Below, piece by piece: positions 36,157 through 45,459 of a stretch of 64,000 nt of DNA (its first letter is position 1; each line of letters opens with the position of its first letter). Made by a program: the position numbers and the translations under genes. The notes below the pieces were generated by a model. The model did not search any database, was not told the DNA's origin, and saw only the letters and a list, made by a program, of their open reading frames with translations. This stretch comes from an uncultured Lachnospiraceae bacterium (GTDB lineage: Bacteria > Bacillota > Clostridia > Lachnospirales > Lachnospiraceae). The stretch spans positions 1 to 64,000 of the forward strand of contig CAJUFE010000013.1 of NCBI GenBank assembly GCA_910585635.1. The letters are read 5' to 3'.

Positions 36157-39100
36157 GGATAAAGTACGCGATCGCCTCCTCTTCCGACAGCGTCCGCTCA
36201 TCCAGGATACGGAGCGCCTTTTCCTTAAGCTGCGGATATCCGTATAGGCCGGAATAGGAGAGACGGCTGCTGTCCATAGCAGACACCTCCCCGCCTGAAA
36301 AGCTGGCGTATCCGGAGTCCACATCGGCGTAGGGATAAAATGCATGGCGGTCGTCCACATAAAAGATAGAGAGGGGGCGCCGGTTCGTGCCTGGATCATA
36401 GGCATAGCTTTCATAGGAACTGTTTGTCTTGACCCCAAAGTACCGGCTGCTGCTGTCGGTGATGATCTTGCGGGAGACCTGGCGGTCCGCGTCCGGAAAG
36501 GTGTAGCTGTGGAGGATCTGACCTGTCGCCAGGTCATAAAGGCGGACCGTATCCCGGCTGGCAGTCAGCAGGTACTGGTCCTGATCAAAAAAGGCGGCCT
36601 GTAGATCTTCCTGGAAACCGGTGTGGATCGTCTGGCGGATGGCCCCCTTCTTTTGGTCCAGGATATAAAGGGTCTCTGCCCCGTCGTAAAGGCACAGCAG
36701 CGGAGAGGACCTGCCGCAGACCAGGAAGGCCTTGCTCTTGTCCAAGGCAGGTACGCTTATGGGGGCAGGACCTTCGGCAACTGGATCTGGCAGGGGGGCA
36801 GGACCTTCGGCAATTGGATCTGACAGGGGGACGGGGGCGATGGTATCATCCGATAAAGTGCTCTCATCAACAGCCAGCTCGGTCAGTGTGCCAGTCTCCA
36901 TTCCATAAGAATACAGGGCACGCTTACCGGAAGCCAGATCTTCTGCCATAAAGGCCAGATGGCTCCCGTCTCCGGAAAGGGCCATCGTCAAGATCTCTTG
37001 TCCATCTAAGAGCCATTGTCCATCTGTGCGCAAGACATTTCCAGAGAGGTCGAGGCGGAGGATCCCCAGGCTTTTTTTCAGGAACATGGTCTCCATATGG
37101 GGACTGTAGACGATCCGATGGCTATCGTAGGTGTTATATGGGTCATAGTCTGTGATGTCCTCGCAGATCAGCTCTTCTCCGGTAAAAAGGTCCGCTTTTC
37201 GGAAGAGGGACCGGCCCTCCGGGGAGCGTTCGGTAAATGCGATCGACCAGAGATCCTTTTTGGGGTCATATCCGAAGCCGATATTGCCGATGGAATAGTC
37301 TGGTCCAGGGCTCACATACCGATAGATCCATCGATCAGGACCTTCAGGGACCGCAGAGACAAGGAGCGTTGAGATGTCCGTGATACTCTGCCCCGATTGA
37401 CGCAGGCCAAGATAGCGGAAGCTCTTCCCTGCCACTTCCACATAGCCGGAAACATCCGTGTTAATGATAGATCCAGAACGGGCCATATCGCCGCCAGCCG
37501 AGCCAATGTTGCTGGCTCTTTGGGAGGATGTACCATCGCCAGCCGAGCTAATGCTGTCGGCTCTTTGGGAGGATGTGCCATCGCCAGCCGAGCCAATGCT
37601 GCTGGCTCTTTGGGAGGATGTACCATCGCCAGCCGAGCTATTGCTGTCCGCCTCCTGGGGGGATGCACCATCGTCAGATGCCCTCTTGTCGATAGAGACC
37701 TCCTGGGGAGCGATATCTGCCATATCATCGAGGAGGAGAGTCTCCAGGGCCAGCTCCTTCATCCCGGGATCTCCTGCACTGTCACAGAACAGGGTCCGGT
37801 CATCGCTCAAGAGGATGAGCCGGTCGCTGTCGGGATCGTAGGAGAAACCGGAGGTATCCGTGGCCAGGGAGAGGACCTCCCGGCTGCGGATGCGGTCCAA
37901 CGCGTTGATGTATTGTACGGTACCATTGTTCAGGCTGACCAGGAGACAGCCCTCTCCATAGGCGGCGGCCCCGATGATATCCGGGCGGTAGGTGGTCTCC
38001 ACCAGCGCGCTTCCGGAAGCATTGTCCAGGACGGTCAGCTTGCCCCGGACCCAGGCGACCGTTGTCTGGAATGTGTCCCCATCGATCTGGAACGGCGCCG
38101 CGGCCAGACCGGTGTTCTGTGAGGGCCGGATCGTGGTGGTCTCTCCCTCATACAGCAGGCGGCCGGAGGGGACAACGTAGAGGGCCTGGCGATAGGACTT
38201 ATCCAGAGCGCCGCCGATATCGATCTGTGTGTTCCCGGATACGGGATCGGTAAAATGGATGGCGGCCACATGGGAAGCGTCCGCCCACAGGACATTTTCC
38301 GTCTGGTCGGCGGACAGGATCTGGAACTGCTGGTCGTCGCACCGATACAGGAGCAGACCGGCAGGCTGCGCAGGCGTTCCCGCATGACCGGAAAGTCCCG
38401 TGGCAAAGAGCGGAAGATCAGAGGACACAGCATCAGAGAGGCCGCTTCCAGAAGGTGCAACACCAGAAGGACCAGGGCCAGAGAGGGTGGTGTCAGAGGC
38501 TACAGTACTAGAAGGCCTGGTGTTAGAGGGTGCGGTGTCTGTTCCAGCCCCCTGGCCAGGACCAGAGTCGGATGCATTGACGGCGGCCCGATAGGAAAGC
38601 CCCAGGGCGATGGTGTTTTGGTCTTCATGGATGGACAGGCTCTCCACCGTATAGATATGGCCCGCATCCGAAAGGACCTCCCGAAGGTTGGCGTAGGCGA
38701 TCTGCCGACCGGTCTCCAGGTCGATGACATAGAGCTGGCCGTCCGTGGTCCCGTAAGCAAAGAGCTGATCCCGCTGGTCATAGATCTGGCCGTTTGGAGG
38801 GGTCTGTACATCCAGTAGGGAGGTATGCCAGATCGCCTGATCTTCCAGATCCACCACCGCGATGCAATGGTCCAGGATCAAGGCGGCTCTGTGGCCGGAA
38901 AGGGGCAAGATCATATGGATAGCGCAAAGATCCTCTTGGTGATAAAGGGTCGGATCATCCACGGAGGCCTTGACCATGGCGGGGGTGATGGTGGAGAGTA
39001 CACGGCCGGTCTCGCAGGAGAGGACGACGGCGTTCTGATCTCGGTCGATGGCGAGATAGCAGGTACCGTCCGTGGATAAGGTCCCGGAGCGGATCCCTTC

Positions 39101-41332
39101 GGCTTCTCCGATAAAGGCCGGATCGTAGCGGATCCCGTAGCCATCCTTATAGGAGGTGAGGGCATTGTTCAGCGCATACAGCTGTTCCGGCACCACCGGG
39201 CCGTCGGCATCCTTTTCCGGCTCGACCGCCAATGCGGTGAGCAAAGCTTTTTCCCGGTCGCCCTTTGTGAACAGCTCCTGGGAGAGGCGGGAGAGATATC
39301 GGGCCTGGTTGATGCGGGCCTGCTGATACTGTTCGCGGATCTGGGCGGACTGCCGCAGGGTCTGCGCCGTAAATGCGGACAAGACCAAAAGAGCCGTCAG
39401 GGCCAGGGCGGCGATCTTCTGCATCCGGTAGGCTTTGTGACGCTGCTTCAGCGAATCGTAGGTGGTCCCCAGGATCGGAGCGGCGACGCGCAGCACAACG
39501 TCCTTTTTGATCTTTTTTAAGACTGTGGGCAGATCCTCGCCCCTGGCATCTGCCGCCAGGGCTATGCCATCGACGAGGAGACCCTTGCGGCCTTGTATAG
39601 ACCGATATCCGCCGGGCCTGCGCCTGACCAGGCGTTCCTTCTGGGGATCCCTTAGCAGAACATCCGGAAAGATATCCAGGGGTTCCCCGCCGGTCATCAC
39701 AGGCAGGATCCTGGAGCGGTCGTGGAACGTTAGAAAGGTTTTGATCTCTTTGTCCACCCATGGAGAAGCCTTTGTCTCCGGGGAACAGATGACGATCAGG
39801 TATCCGGCGTTCTTTAAGGCTTCGGTGATCTGCAGCCCCATGTCCGCGCAGGAGGAGAGCTCCCCTTCATCCATGAAGACCCGCCGGATCTTTCGGTTCT
39901 CCTTTCGGAGATCTTTGGGTACAGGGAAATGCTCCAGGCCCTTCTGCAGCGCCGCGGCCGCTCTGCTGTCGATCGGTCCGTGCTTATAGCAGATGAAGGC
40001 ATCATAGGCCACCTGGGATAAGTCGCTGCGGTAGGGCTTAAGAGCGGCGATGAAGTCGGACAGATCCCCCAGCATCTGGTCACAGCTTTGATACCGGTCC
40101 TTCGGGTCATTTTCCAGAGCCTTGGCCAGGATCTGCTGCATCCGTTCTATCAGATGCTTTGGGCAGTTTAAGGGCTTGACCTGGGCGTGGGTCAGATGGT
40201 GTCCGCCCTTATGGGCGAAGATCGCCTCCGCCTTCGGCCGTTTGCCAGTCAGGAGCTGCAGGAGGAGAGAACCGATGCTGTAGATGTCCGCCTCCGGTCC
40301 CAGACGCAGAGAGCCGGGGGCTTGTGGGGGGATCGTCCCTGGCTCCGGGGAGTTGGGGGCTTGTCGTGGGTCCTCTGCCCCCATCCCGAGAGGGCGGGAG
40401 GTCTGTCGTGGGTCCTCTGCCCCCATCCCGAGAGGGCGGGAGGTCTGTCGCGGGTCTTCTGTCCCTATCCCCAGGGAACGGGAGCTTTGTCGGAAGAGCC
40501 TTGTCCCCAGCCCGAGAAAGCGGGAGCTCTGGCGGAGGGGCTTTCTTCCTGGTCCCGGAGGGCGATCCCTCTGGCGGCGGATCTCGGGAGCTGCATAGTC
40601 CTCCATGGCAAAGAACGCCTCCCCTTCCGGGACGGCCGGACATCTCCCGTCGGCCAGGAGCCTGCGGGCAGAGCCCATGTCGATCAGGGTGGCCAGGCTG
40701 CTGCTCTCGGTCAGGGAGCCGTGGATGAAGATATTGGTATCCTGGAGGTCCAGATGGATATATCCGGCGCGGTGGACCTCCTGGACAGCGAAGAGGATCT
40801 GTTCGGTCACCCGGAAGGCCTGGAGGAGGGTGATCCTTTTGGGGCCGGAAAGATAGGCGCGCAGGGCCTGCCCTTTGTCTGCCAGGGAGTCCATCACGGT
40901 CACGGTATTTTGGACGGTCACAAAGGTCTGCCCCTTATCGAAGGAGAGACGGACCTGGGAGGAACCGTCGATGACCGGGGCCAGCCGTGAGCTGGTGGCG
41001 TAGATCTCCTCGGTGATCTGCCGCTCCTTTAGCTGCATCGTTTGGGCGGCCTTAAGGTCAGCGGCGAGCTTTTCAAAAGGAGCTCCGGGCATGATCTGAC
41101 CGGAGGGGGCGCGGACGAAGGGCGGATCCCCGAAGGAATGGGGGATCGGATAGCACTCCTTTAGGACAAACTTAGCCCTGCCGGCATGATAGTGGCCGTG
41201 GCTGTCGAGGACCTGCCGGATGGCCGGATAGACCAGGCTGAGCCCGCCTTCTCCGATGGGGGCGCCGGTGATCTCATAGCAGCCGCTGTCAGGCAGACAG
41301 ACCCAGGTACCGGTTTTTAATGGATCTCGCAT
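36140..41332 (-). CDS. Hanks kinase-TIR-transmembrane-beta-propeller fusion
   Basis: 1730 residues. Residues 1-430 form a Ser/Thr kinase: Gly loop IGEGGLSLVY (26-35), Lys58, HLDLQDTN (193-200, catalytic Asp195), DMG in place of DFG (218-220) and AAPE (247-250). A repeat insert (about 263-345) splits the activation/P+1 segment from GPEADIYSIGSLL. Residues 442-600 are a TIR domain (YDAFICYKHG; putative NADase Glu529 in SPWVDKE). A membrane helix (about 639-657) and a coiled stretch follow, then about 1000 residues of WD40-like propeller with three more low-complexity inserts. AAAGGAG precedes the ATG. The parts suggest a membrane-anchored sensor whose TIR could cleave NAD or signal; defence or stress function is inference. 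Confidence 0.8.
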   Translation of the reverse strand: MRDPLKTGTWVCLPDSGCYEITGAPIGEGGLSLVYPAIRQVLDSHGHYHAGRAKFVLKECYPIPHSFGDPPFVRAPSGQIMPGAPFEKLAADLKAAQTMQLKERQITEEIYATSSRLAPVIDGSSQVRLSFDKGQTFVTVQNTVTVMDSLADKGQALRAYLSGPKRITLLQAFRVTEQILFAVQEVHRAGYIHLDLQDTNIFIHGSLTESSSLATLIDMGSARRLLADGRCPAVPEGEAFFAMEDYAAPEIRRQRDRPPGPGRKPLRQSSRFLGLGTRLFRQSSRSLGIGTEDPRQTSRPLGMGAEDPRQTSRPLGMGAEDPRQAPNSPEPGTIPPQAPGSLRLGPEADIYSIGSLLLQLLTGKRPKAEAIFAHKGGHHLTHAQVKPLNCPKHLIERMQQILAKALENDPKDRYQSCDQMLGDLSDFIAALKPYRSDLSQVAYDAFICYKHGPIDSRAAAALQKGLEHFPVPKDLRKENRKIRRVFMDEGELSSCADMGLQITEALKNAGYLIVICSPETKASPWVDKEIKTFLTFHDRSRILPVMTGGEPLDIFPDVLLRDPQKERLVRRRPGGYRSIQGRKGLLVDGIALAADARGEDLPTVLKKIKKDVVLRVAAPILGTTYDSLKQRHKAYRMQKIAALALTALLVLSAFTAQTLRQSAQIREQYQQARINQARYLSRLSQELFTKGDREKALLTALAVEPEKDADGPVVPEQLYALNNALTSYKDGYGIRYDPAFIGEAEGIRSGTLSTDGTCYLAIDRDQNAVVLSCETGRVLSTITPAMVKASVDDPTLYHQEDLCAIHMILPLSGHRAALILDHCIAVVDLEDQAIWHTSLLDVQTPPNGQIYDQRDQLFAYGTTDGQLYVIDLETGRQIAYANLREVLSDAGHIYTVESLSIHEDQNTIALGLSYRAAVNASDSGPGQGAGTDTAPSNTRPSSTVASDTTLSGPGPSGVAPSGSGLSDAVSSDLPLFATGLSGHAGTPAQPAGLLLYRCDDQQFQILSADQTENVLWADASHVAAIHFTDPVSGNTQIDIGGALDKSYRQALYVVPSGRLLYEGETTTIRPSQNTGLAAAPFQIDGDTFQTTVAWVRGKLTVLDNASGSALVETTYRPDIIGAAAYGEGCLLVSLNNGTVQYINALDRIRSREVLSLATDTSGFSYDPDSDRLILLSDDRTLFCDSAGDPGMKELALETLLLDDMADIAPQEVSIDKRASDDGASPQEADSNSSAGDGTSSQRASSIGSAGDGTSSQRADSISSAGDGTSSQRASNIGSAGGDMARSGSIINTDVSGYVEVAGKSFRYLGLRQSGQSITDISTLLVSAVPEGPDRWIYRYVSPGPDYSIGNIGFGYDPKKDLWSIAFTERSPEGRSLFRKADLFTGEELICEDITDYDPYNTYDSHRIVYSPHMETMFLKKSLGILRLDLSGNVLRTDGQWLLDGQEILTMALSGDGSHLAFMAEDLASGKRALYSYGMETGTLTELAVDESTLSDDTIAPVPLSDPIAEGPAPLPDPVAEGPAPISVPALDKSKAFLVCGRSSPLLCLYDGAETLYILDQKKGAIRQTIHTGFQEDLQAAFFDQDQYLLTASRDTVRLYDLATGQILHSYTFPDADRQVSRKIITDSSSRYFGVKTNSSYESYAYDPGTNRRPLSIFYVDDRHAFYPYADVDSGYASFSGGEVSAMDSSRLSYSGLYGYPQLKEKALRILDERTLSEEEAIAYFIQQANP
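36755..36830 (-). repeat. 33-bp tandem duplication in the kinase-TIR gene
   Basis: A unit reading GGGGGCAGGACCTTCGGCAA on the plus strand plus 13 further bases is present twice, with a partial third copy. It encodes DPVAEGPAPLP-type residues between propeller blades. The period is a multiple of three. Confidence 0.8.
37490..37670 (-). repeat. 45-bp tandem array, about four copies, in the kinase-TIR gene
   Basis: Units of 15 residues (SAGDGTSSQRASSIG type) repeat within a propeller loop. At DNA level the repeated landmark is CTCTTTGGGAGGATGT. Flanking copies are more diverged than the inner ones. Confidence 0.88.
38430..38570 (-). repeat. Degenerate 30-bp array in the kinase-TIR gene
   Basis: Ser/Thr/Pro/Gly-rich 10-residue units (PSNTRPSSTV, ASDTTLSGPG, PSGVAPSGSG, LSDAVSSDLP) interrupt the propeller. 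Copies are strongly diverged, so this is an older array than the others. Confidence 0.6.
40340..40545 (-). repeat. 42-bp tandem array, about five copies, inside the kinase activation segment
   Basis: 14-residue units (PRQTSRPLGMGAED type) sit between the APE motif and the following conserved Asp of the kinase. Two central copies (around 40365-40450) are identical or nearly so. The insertion point is where activation-loop phosphorylation and substrate docking normally occur. It is rich in Ser/Thr and Arg. Confidence 0.88.
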
Positions 41333-41400
41333 AGTAGGTGGCTCCTTTCACGATCGTTTTAGTGGATGGTAGCTTTGATCTTTGCAGGCGATGAGCCATG

Positions 41401-41545
41401 TGCATGTCCGCACCGGCTTTTACCCCGTTGTGCACCATGAAGATCCACCGCCGGATAGACGGCTTGTACCCAGGCAGGTCAAATATGCCTGCCGGACCTT
41501 CGTGTGTGATGGTGCATCCGCTGCCGGGTACATGGAAGTTTGGCG
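41401..41545 (-). repeat. Leader repeat copy 2 (order A-B), upstream of the kinase-TIR gene
   Basis: On the minus strand this transcribed leader contains a GGCAGCGGATGCA block (A), then a TCTATCCGGCGGTGGA block (B). They are related to copy 1 at 35818-35975 but in the opposite order, as if both derive from a tandem ABAB ancestor of about 120-140 bp units. It lies between the promoter at 41570-41598 and the start codon at 41332. It could be a structured 5' leader or a decayed small ORF. Confidence 0.55.
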
Positions 41546-41569
41546 AAGATCTGCCCCGCTTTATCAAAG

Positions 41570-41598
41570 AGGATAGTGTCTTTGAGAGGGAACGTCAA
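41570..41598 (-). promoter_or_regulatory. Sigma-A-type promoter of the kinase-TIR gene
   Basis: On the minus strand, TTGACG (41593-41598) and TATCCT (41570-41575) are separated by 17 bases. Transcription would start near 41563, leaving a leader of about 230 bases before the gene. Confidence 0.65.
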
Positions 41599-41697
41599 GC
41601 GCAGGGGATGTGTACTATCGATAAAACGAAAAAAATATCAGTTTGTGACAGATCAGCGTGATGAAAATGGACAAGAGGCAGAAGGAGGAAGGATAAA

Positions 41698-44022
41698 GTG
41701 GGACATTATACAGATGATGTTACGGGCGGATACTGGAGCTATGCGGTGCGGACGACCTATGAGATAAAGGATATGGTGGGAGATATGGAGGAGGAGGCCA
41801 CGGCAAAGGACTGGGGGGAGCTGCTGGAGAAGATCCGGAGGGAGTATACCTGTTCCGTCCGCTTTTTCCTGATGCGGTATCTTTTTGAGGAGGACGGATG
41901 TATGGCGGGAAGGGTCGTGAGAGAAGGGGAGGGGTATCGGATCGCTTATGGCGGAAGGACCTATCACTTTCATAAGGTCACCCCGGAGCACGCCTTTGCG
42001 CTCCCGGACGAGGAGCGGGACCAGTATGTGGAGCTGCTGACCAGGATCGCCGCCGACCGTCACGATGATCCGCCCAGGGTCTGGAGGCCCCTGATGCGCA
42101 AGGCTATGCTCCGCAATAAGGAGGTCCGGCTGTTGACGAGACAGGAGGGCTTTCAGCTGGCCCACGGCCTGGGCTTCGGTCTGGACAGGACCGAGGCCTT
42201 CCTGCTGCGCGCCCTGGAAAATGACGGGTTCTGCTACACCCGGTCCGAGGACCTGATCGAAGCCTTCTGCTTCCTATATGGACCGGCAGATGATCGGTAT
42301 ACGGCACAGCAGCTCAAGGCCCGGTACCATGAGCAGACCGATCATCTGCCGAAACATGCGGTGGCCCTGAAGCCCGATGCCTTCACCCAGAAGATCGCAC
42401 AGAGCCTTCCGGCGTGGATCCGGGGGTGGTGTGCGGGGGGAGGGGAAGAGATGGCCCGGGGTACCGGGAGAGAGGCAGAGGCGGTCCGGGGTACAGAAAG
42501 GGAGACAGGGGCGGTCTGGGGTACCGGGAAAGAGACAGAGATGGTCCGGGGTACAGAAAGGGAGACAGGGGCGGCCTGGGGTACCGGGAAAGAGACAGAG
42601 ATGGTCCGGGGTACAGAAAGGGAGACAGCGACGGTCCGGGATACAGAAAGAGAGACAGAGACGGTCCGGGCCACAGAAAGAGGGACCGGGCAGTCCCGGG
42701 ATCCAGGCGCCAGCGAGCAGGATGGCATGGAGACAGCTGTGACCGACGCGTTCATGACCTGGCTCATCGTCCAAGCCCCTTTCCTGGATATCCCCAGCCG
42801 CAGCGCCTGGCAGATCTACAGAAGGGCGGCTGCCTTTGCCCACACAGTCACCCGGGCATTAACTTCTGGCAGCGCGGATGAGCAGGAGGCGATCCTGGAA
42901 CCGCTCTTTGCCCCGTATATGGAGGGGGAAGGTACCTATCTCACAGACATGATCATGGCATATTGTCTGGGCGATGAGAAAGACCAGGAGAGAGGCCAGG
43001 AGGAAGACCAGGAGAGAGACCAGGAGGAAGGCCAGGAAGGAGGTCAGGAGAAAGGCGAGACAGGGACAGATGGTGTGGCGGGCAGGGGCTTTGTTGATGG
43101 GGAGGACCCTTACAGGACCGCCTCCGACCTGCTGTGGATGGCATACGAGGGAGCCGGTGACAGCGCTGCTAAGGAAGCCGGGAAAGGAAAAGGGCCTGCG
43201 GGGCTGTGGCGGTATCTGACGGCAGATCAAAAGGGCCGCCTCACGGTAAAGGCGATCGGCTCCCGGATCCCGCTCCTGCTGTCCGGGGAAGAGGCGGTCA
43301 CCAAGGCGGACCTGCTGTTTTTGCTGTGGTCCATCTGCGATCTGTCCTGGATGGCCTGGGGGCAGGATACAGAGGACTTTTTATATGAACGGCTGGCCGG
43401 CTTCTGGTCCCTTGCAGAGGAGCTGCTGGACAAGGCTATGCTCCCACCGCTGTATGCCCCCCATCTGTTGGAGCGAGGCTTTTTATATGCGATCTGCGCT
43501 GAGGATCCTGGGGGAGGCTCGCCCTTCGAGCTCTACGAGGAGCTGTGCGCCTATGCCCTCCCTGCGAGATGGAGCCGCCGCCGGGTGAAAAAGGTGGACC
43601 CGGCAGAAGGGAGGCGATACCGCAGGCTGCTGAAAAAAAAGGCAAGGGAGCTCTACCGCACCGGCCAGATCGATCTGGAAGGGCTGGGGGAGGCCCTGTC
43701 CGCGCATTTTGGGGAGCACGGGAAGGAAGGCGGGATCTACCGGTTCACGCCGGAAGGGATCTGTTATCAGGAGAAAAAGCTGGCCGTTCCAGATCCAGAG
43801 GAGCCGGTGGCGATCCCCTATCCCAGGGCAGGGACGGGAAGGCGTTTTGACAGGAGCCGCGGGGACTATAAGACACCCAGAGTACAGGAGGAGCGCTTCC
43901 TGTTCCTGTACGGGCTGGTGCTGGATCTGGCTGGGCGATGGGAAGGCATACGAAGAAGAGATTTCCGGATCAACTACCTAGACCACGCATCGGTCACCAT
44001 CCTGCACAGTGGGCCTGGGTGA
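41698..44022 (+). CDS. Large protein of unknown family, divergent partner of the kinase-TIR gene
   Basis: 774 residues, no membrane segment or signal peptide, no family recognised. The N-terminal 240 residues look globular (VRTTYEIKDMVGDMEEE, YRIAYGGRTYHFHKVTPEHAF). Two low-complexity arrays follow (about residues 254-334 and 424-455). A helical C-terminal part ends with FLFLYGLVLDLAGRWEGIRRRDF. The start is GTG 41698 with GGAGG 9 bases upstream. It is divergent from the kinase-TIR gene across 365 bases and shares its GC content and repeat habit, so the two probably work together (inference). Confidence 0.65.
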   Translation: MGHYTDDVTGGYWSYAVRTTYEIKDMVGDMEEEATAKDWGELLEKIRREYTCSVRFFLMRYLFEEDGCMAGRVVREGEGYRIAYGGRTYHFHKVTPEHAFALPDEERDQYVELLTRIAADRHDDPPRVWRPLMRKAMLRNKEVRLLTRQEGFQLAHGLGFGLDRTEAFLLRALENDGFCYTRSEDLIEAFCFLYGPADDRYTAQQLKARYHEQTDHLPKHAVALKPDAFTQKIAQSLPAWIRGWCAGGGEEMARGTGREAEAVRGTERETGAVWGTGKETEMVRGTERETGAAWGTGKETEMVRGTERETATVRDTERETETVRATERGTGQSRDPGASEQDGMETAVTDAFMTWLIVQAPFLDIPSRSAWQIYRRAAAFAHTVTRALTSGSADEQEAILEPLFAPYMEGEGTYLTDMIMAYCLGDEKDQERGQEEDQERDQEEGQEGGQEKGETGTDGVAGRGFVDGEDPYRTASDLLWMAYEGAGDSAAKEAGKGKGPAGLWRYLTADQKGRLTVKAIGSRIPLLLSGEEAVTKADLLFLLWSICDLSWMAWGQDTEDFLYERLAGFWSLAEELLDKAMLPPLYAPHLLERGFLYAICAEDPGGGSPFELYEELCAYALPARWSRRRVKKVDPAEGRRYRRLLKKKARELYRTGQIDLEGLGEALSAHFGEHGKEGGIYRFTPEGICYQEKKLAVPDPEEPVAIPYPRAGTGRRFDRSRGDYKTPRVQEERFLFLYGLVLDLAGRWEGIRRRDFRINYLDHASVTILHSGPG
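42450..42700 (+). repeat. 30-bp tandem array, about eight copies, in the unknown large gene
   Basis: 10-residue units (GTERETxxVR alternating with GTGKETEMVR/AVW) form 60-bp higher-order pairs. The stretches at 42505-42564 and 42565-42624 are almost identical. The array is charged and in frame. Confidence 0.9.
42970..43062 (+). repeat. 12/24-bp tandem array in the unknown large gene
   Basis: Four-residue units (QERD, QEEG, QEGG) repeat about seven times, giving a highly charged Gln/Glu-rich linker. The DNA unit is CAGGAGGAAGAC-like. Confidence 0.85.
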
Positions 44023-44080
44023 GAAAAGTGACGTAAGGTCACGCGGATGATAAAAAAACCACCAAATTTTCTAAAAAAGC

Positions 44081-44109
44081 TTTTAATCCACTCCATTTTA
44101 TGGTATTAT
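44081..44109 (+). promoter_or_regulatory. Promoter of the Fe(III)-type ABC operon
   Basis: Extended -10 TGGTATTAT (hexamer at 44104-44109) with a weak -35 TTTTAA at 44081-44086, spacer 17. The surrounding 44040-44115 stretch is sharply AT-rich compared with its neighbours, as expected of a promoter region. Confidence 0.55.
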
Positions 44110-44191
44110 CATCTAAGAGATCGGCCGCGCGCGAGCGGATATGCCTGTCAGGATGACCGGATCGGCCGATAGAAAGAAGGAGGACAAGTTT

Positions 44192-45412
44192 ATGAAGAAA
44201 AGTTTAGCATTGCTCTTGGCGTGTTCTATGATGCTGGGGATGACCGCATGCGGCGGAGGCGGCAGCGCGGAGACCACGGCTGCGGCGACGGAGGCGGCTA
44301 CAGAGGCGCCTACGACAGAGGCCCCTGCCGCAGGAGCGGAGGAGACAGAGGCTCCTGAAGGAGGCGAGGCGGGGACGGAAGCCAAAGCAGCAGAGGGCGG
44401 CATGGACGCTCTGATCGAGGCGGCGAAGGCAGAAGGCGAGCTGACCGTGTACGGCTCCTGCGAGGAGGAGTACTTATCGCTGGCCTGCAAGAATTTTGAG
44501 GACCTGTACGGGATCAAGACCAAGTTCCAGCGTCTTTCCACCTCCGAGGTGTATACCAAGATCTCCGAGGAGGCAGGCAAGCCCTCAGCGGACGTATGGT
44601 TCGGCGGCACCACCGATCCCTATAATGAAGCGGTGGCCGACGGCCTTTTGATGGAATATGAGGCGGCTAATGCCGTGAACCTGATCAGCGAGGATTACAA
44701 AGATCCCACCAACTGCTGGTATGGCATTTATAAAGGCATCCTGGGCTTCATGGTCAACACCGAGGAGCTGGAGCGTTTAGGCCTGGAAGCCCCCAAGACC
44801 TGGGACGATCTGACCAAGGAAGAGTATAAAGGCCTGATCATGCTGTCCAATCCCAATACAGCCGGCACGGCGAAGCTCCTGATCAATACCATGATCCAGA
44901 TGAAGGGCCACGACGAGGCGATGGAGTATTTTAAGGCACTGGACCAGAACATCAACCAGTACACCAAGTCCGGCTCCGGCCCCTCTAAGATGGTAGGCCC
45001 CGGCGAGTGTGTGATCGGCATCGGCTTCCTCCATGACGGCATCTACCAGATCCTCCAGGGTTATGACAATATCGCGCTGGTGGTACCGGAGGACGGCACC
45101 TCCTTCGAGGTGGGCGCTACGGCGATCTTCAACGGCTGTACCCATCCCAACGCGGCGAAGCTGTGGATCGAATATGCCTTATCTCCCGACTGTGTGGACC
45201 ACGCCAAGGAAGCCGGCTCCTATCAGTTCCTGGTGCTGTCCAATGCAAAACAGCCAGAGGAAGCAGAGACCTTCGGTCTGGATATGAACAATACGATCGA
45301 TTACGACTTCGAGGATGCGAAGGCGAACAGCGCCCAGTATGTGGAAGATTTCTTCGAGGCGCTGGGGAGCTCTGCGGACAGCGCGGATTCCAGCCGTTTC
45401 AAGACGGAGTGA
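44192..45412 (+). CDS. ABC transporter substrate-binding lipoprotein (Fe(III)/AfuA-type)
   Basis: 406 residues. Signal peptide with lipobox LGMTAC, then an acidic Ala/Thr/Glu-rich linker (about residues 28-70), then a type-2 periplasmic-binding fold. GELTVYGSCEEEYLSL, KPSADVWFGGTTDPYNEAV and GKGILGFMVNTEELE-like segments fit the FbpA/AfuA group; that group also includes binding proteins for phosphonates and sugar phosphates, so iron is not certain. AAGGAGG sits 8 bases before ATG 44192. The single two-domain permease and the ATPase downstream complete the importer. Confidence 0.78.
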   Translation: MKKSLALLLACSMMLGMTACGGGGSAETTAAATEAATEAPTTEAPAAGAEETEAPEGGEAGTEAKAAEGGMDALIEAAKAEGELTVYGSCEEEYLSLACKNFEDLYGIKTKFQRLSTSEVYTKISEEAGKPSADVWFGGTTDPYNEAVADGLLMEYEAANAVNLISEDYKDPTNCWYGIYKGILGFMVNTEELERLGLEAPKTWDDLTKEEYKGLIMLSNPNTAGTAKLLINTMIQMKGHDEAMEYFKALDQNINQYTKSGSGPSKMVGPGECVIGIGFLHDGIYQILQGYDNIALVVPEDGTSFEVGATAIFNGCTHPNAAKLWIEYALSPDCVDHAKEAGSYQFLVLSNAKQPEEAETFGLDMNNTIDYDFEDAKANSAQYVEDFFEALGSSADSADSSRFKTE

Positions 45413-45459
45413 TGAGGCGCGGGCAGACCGACTGCAGCATAACGAGATGAACGAGACAG

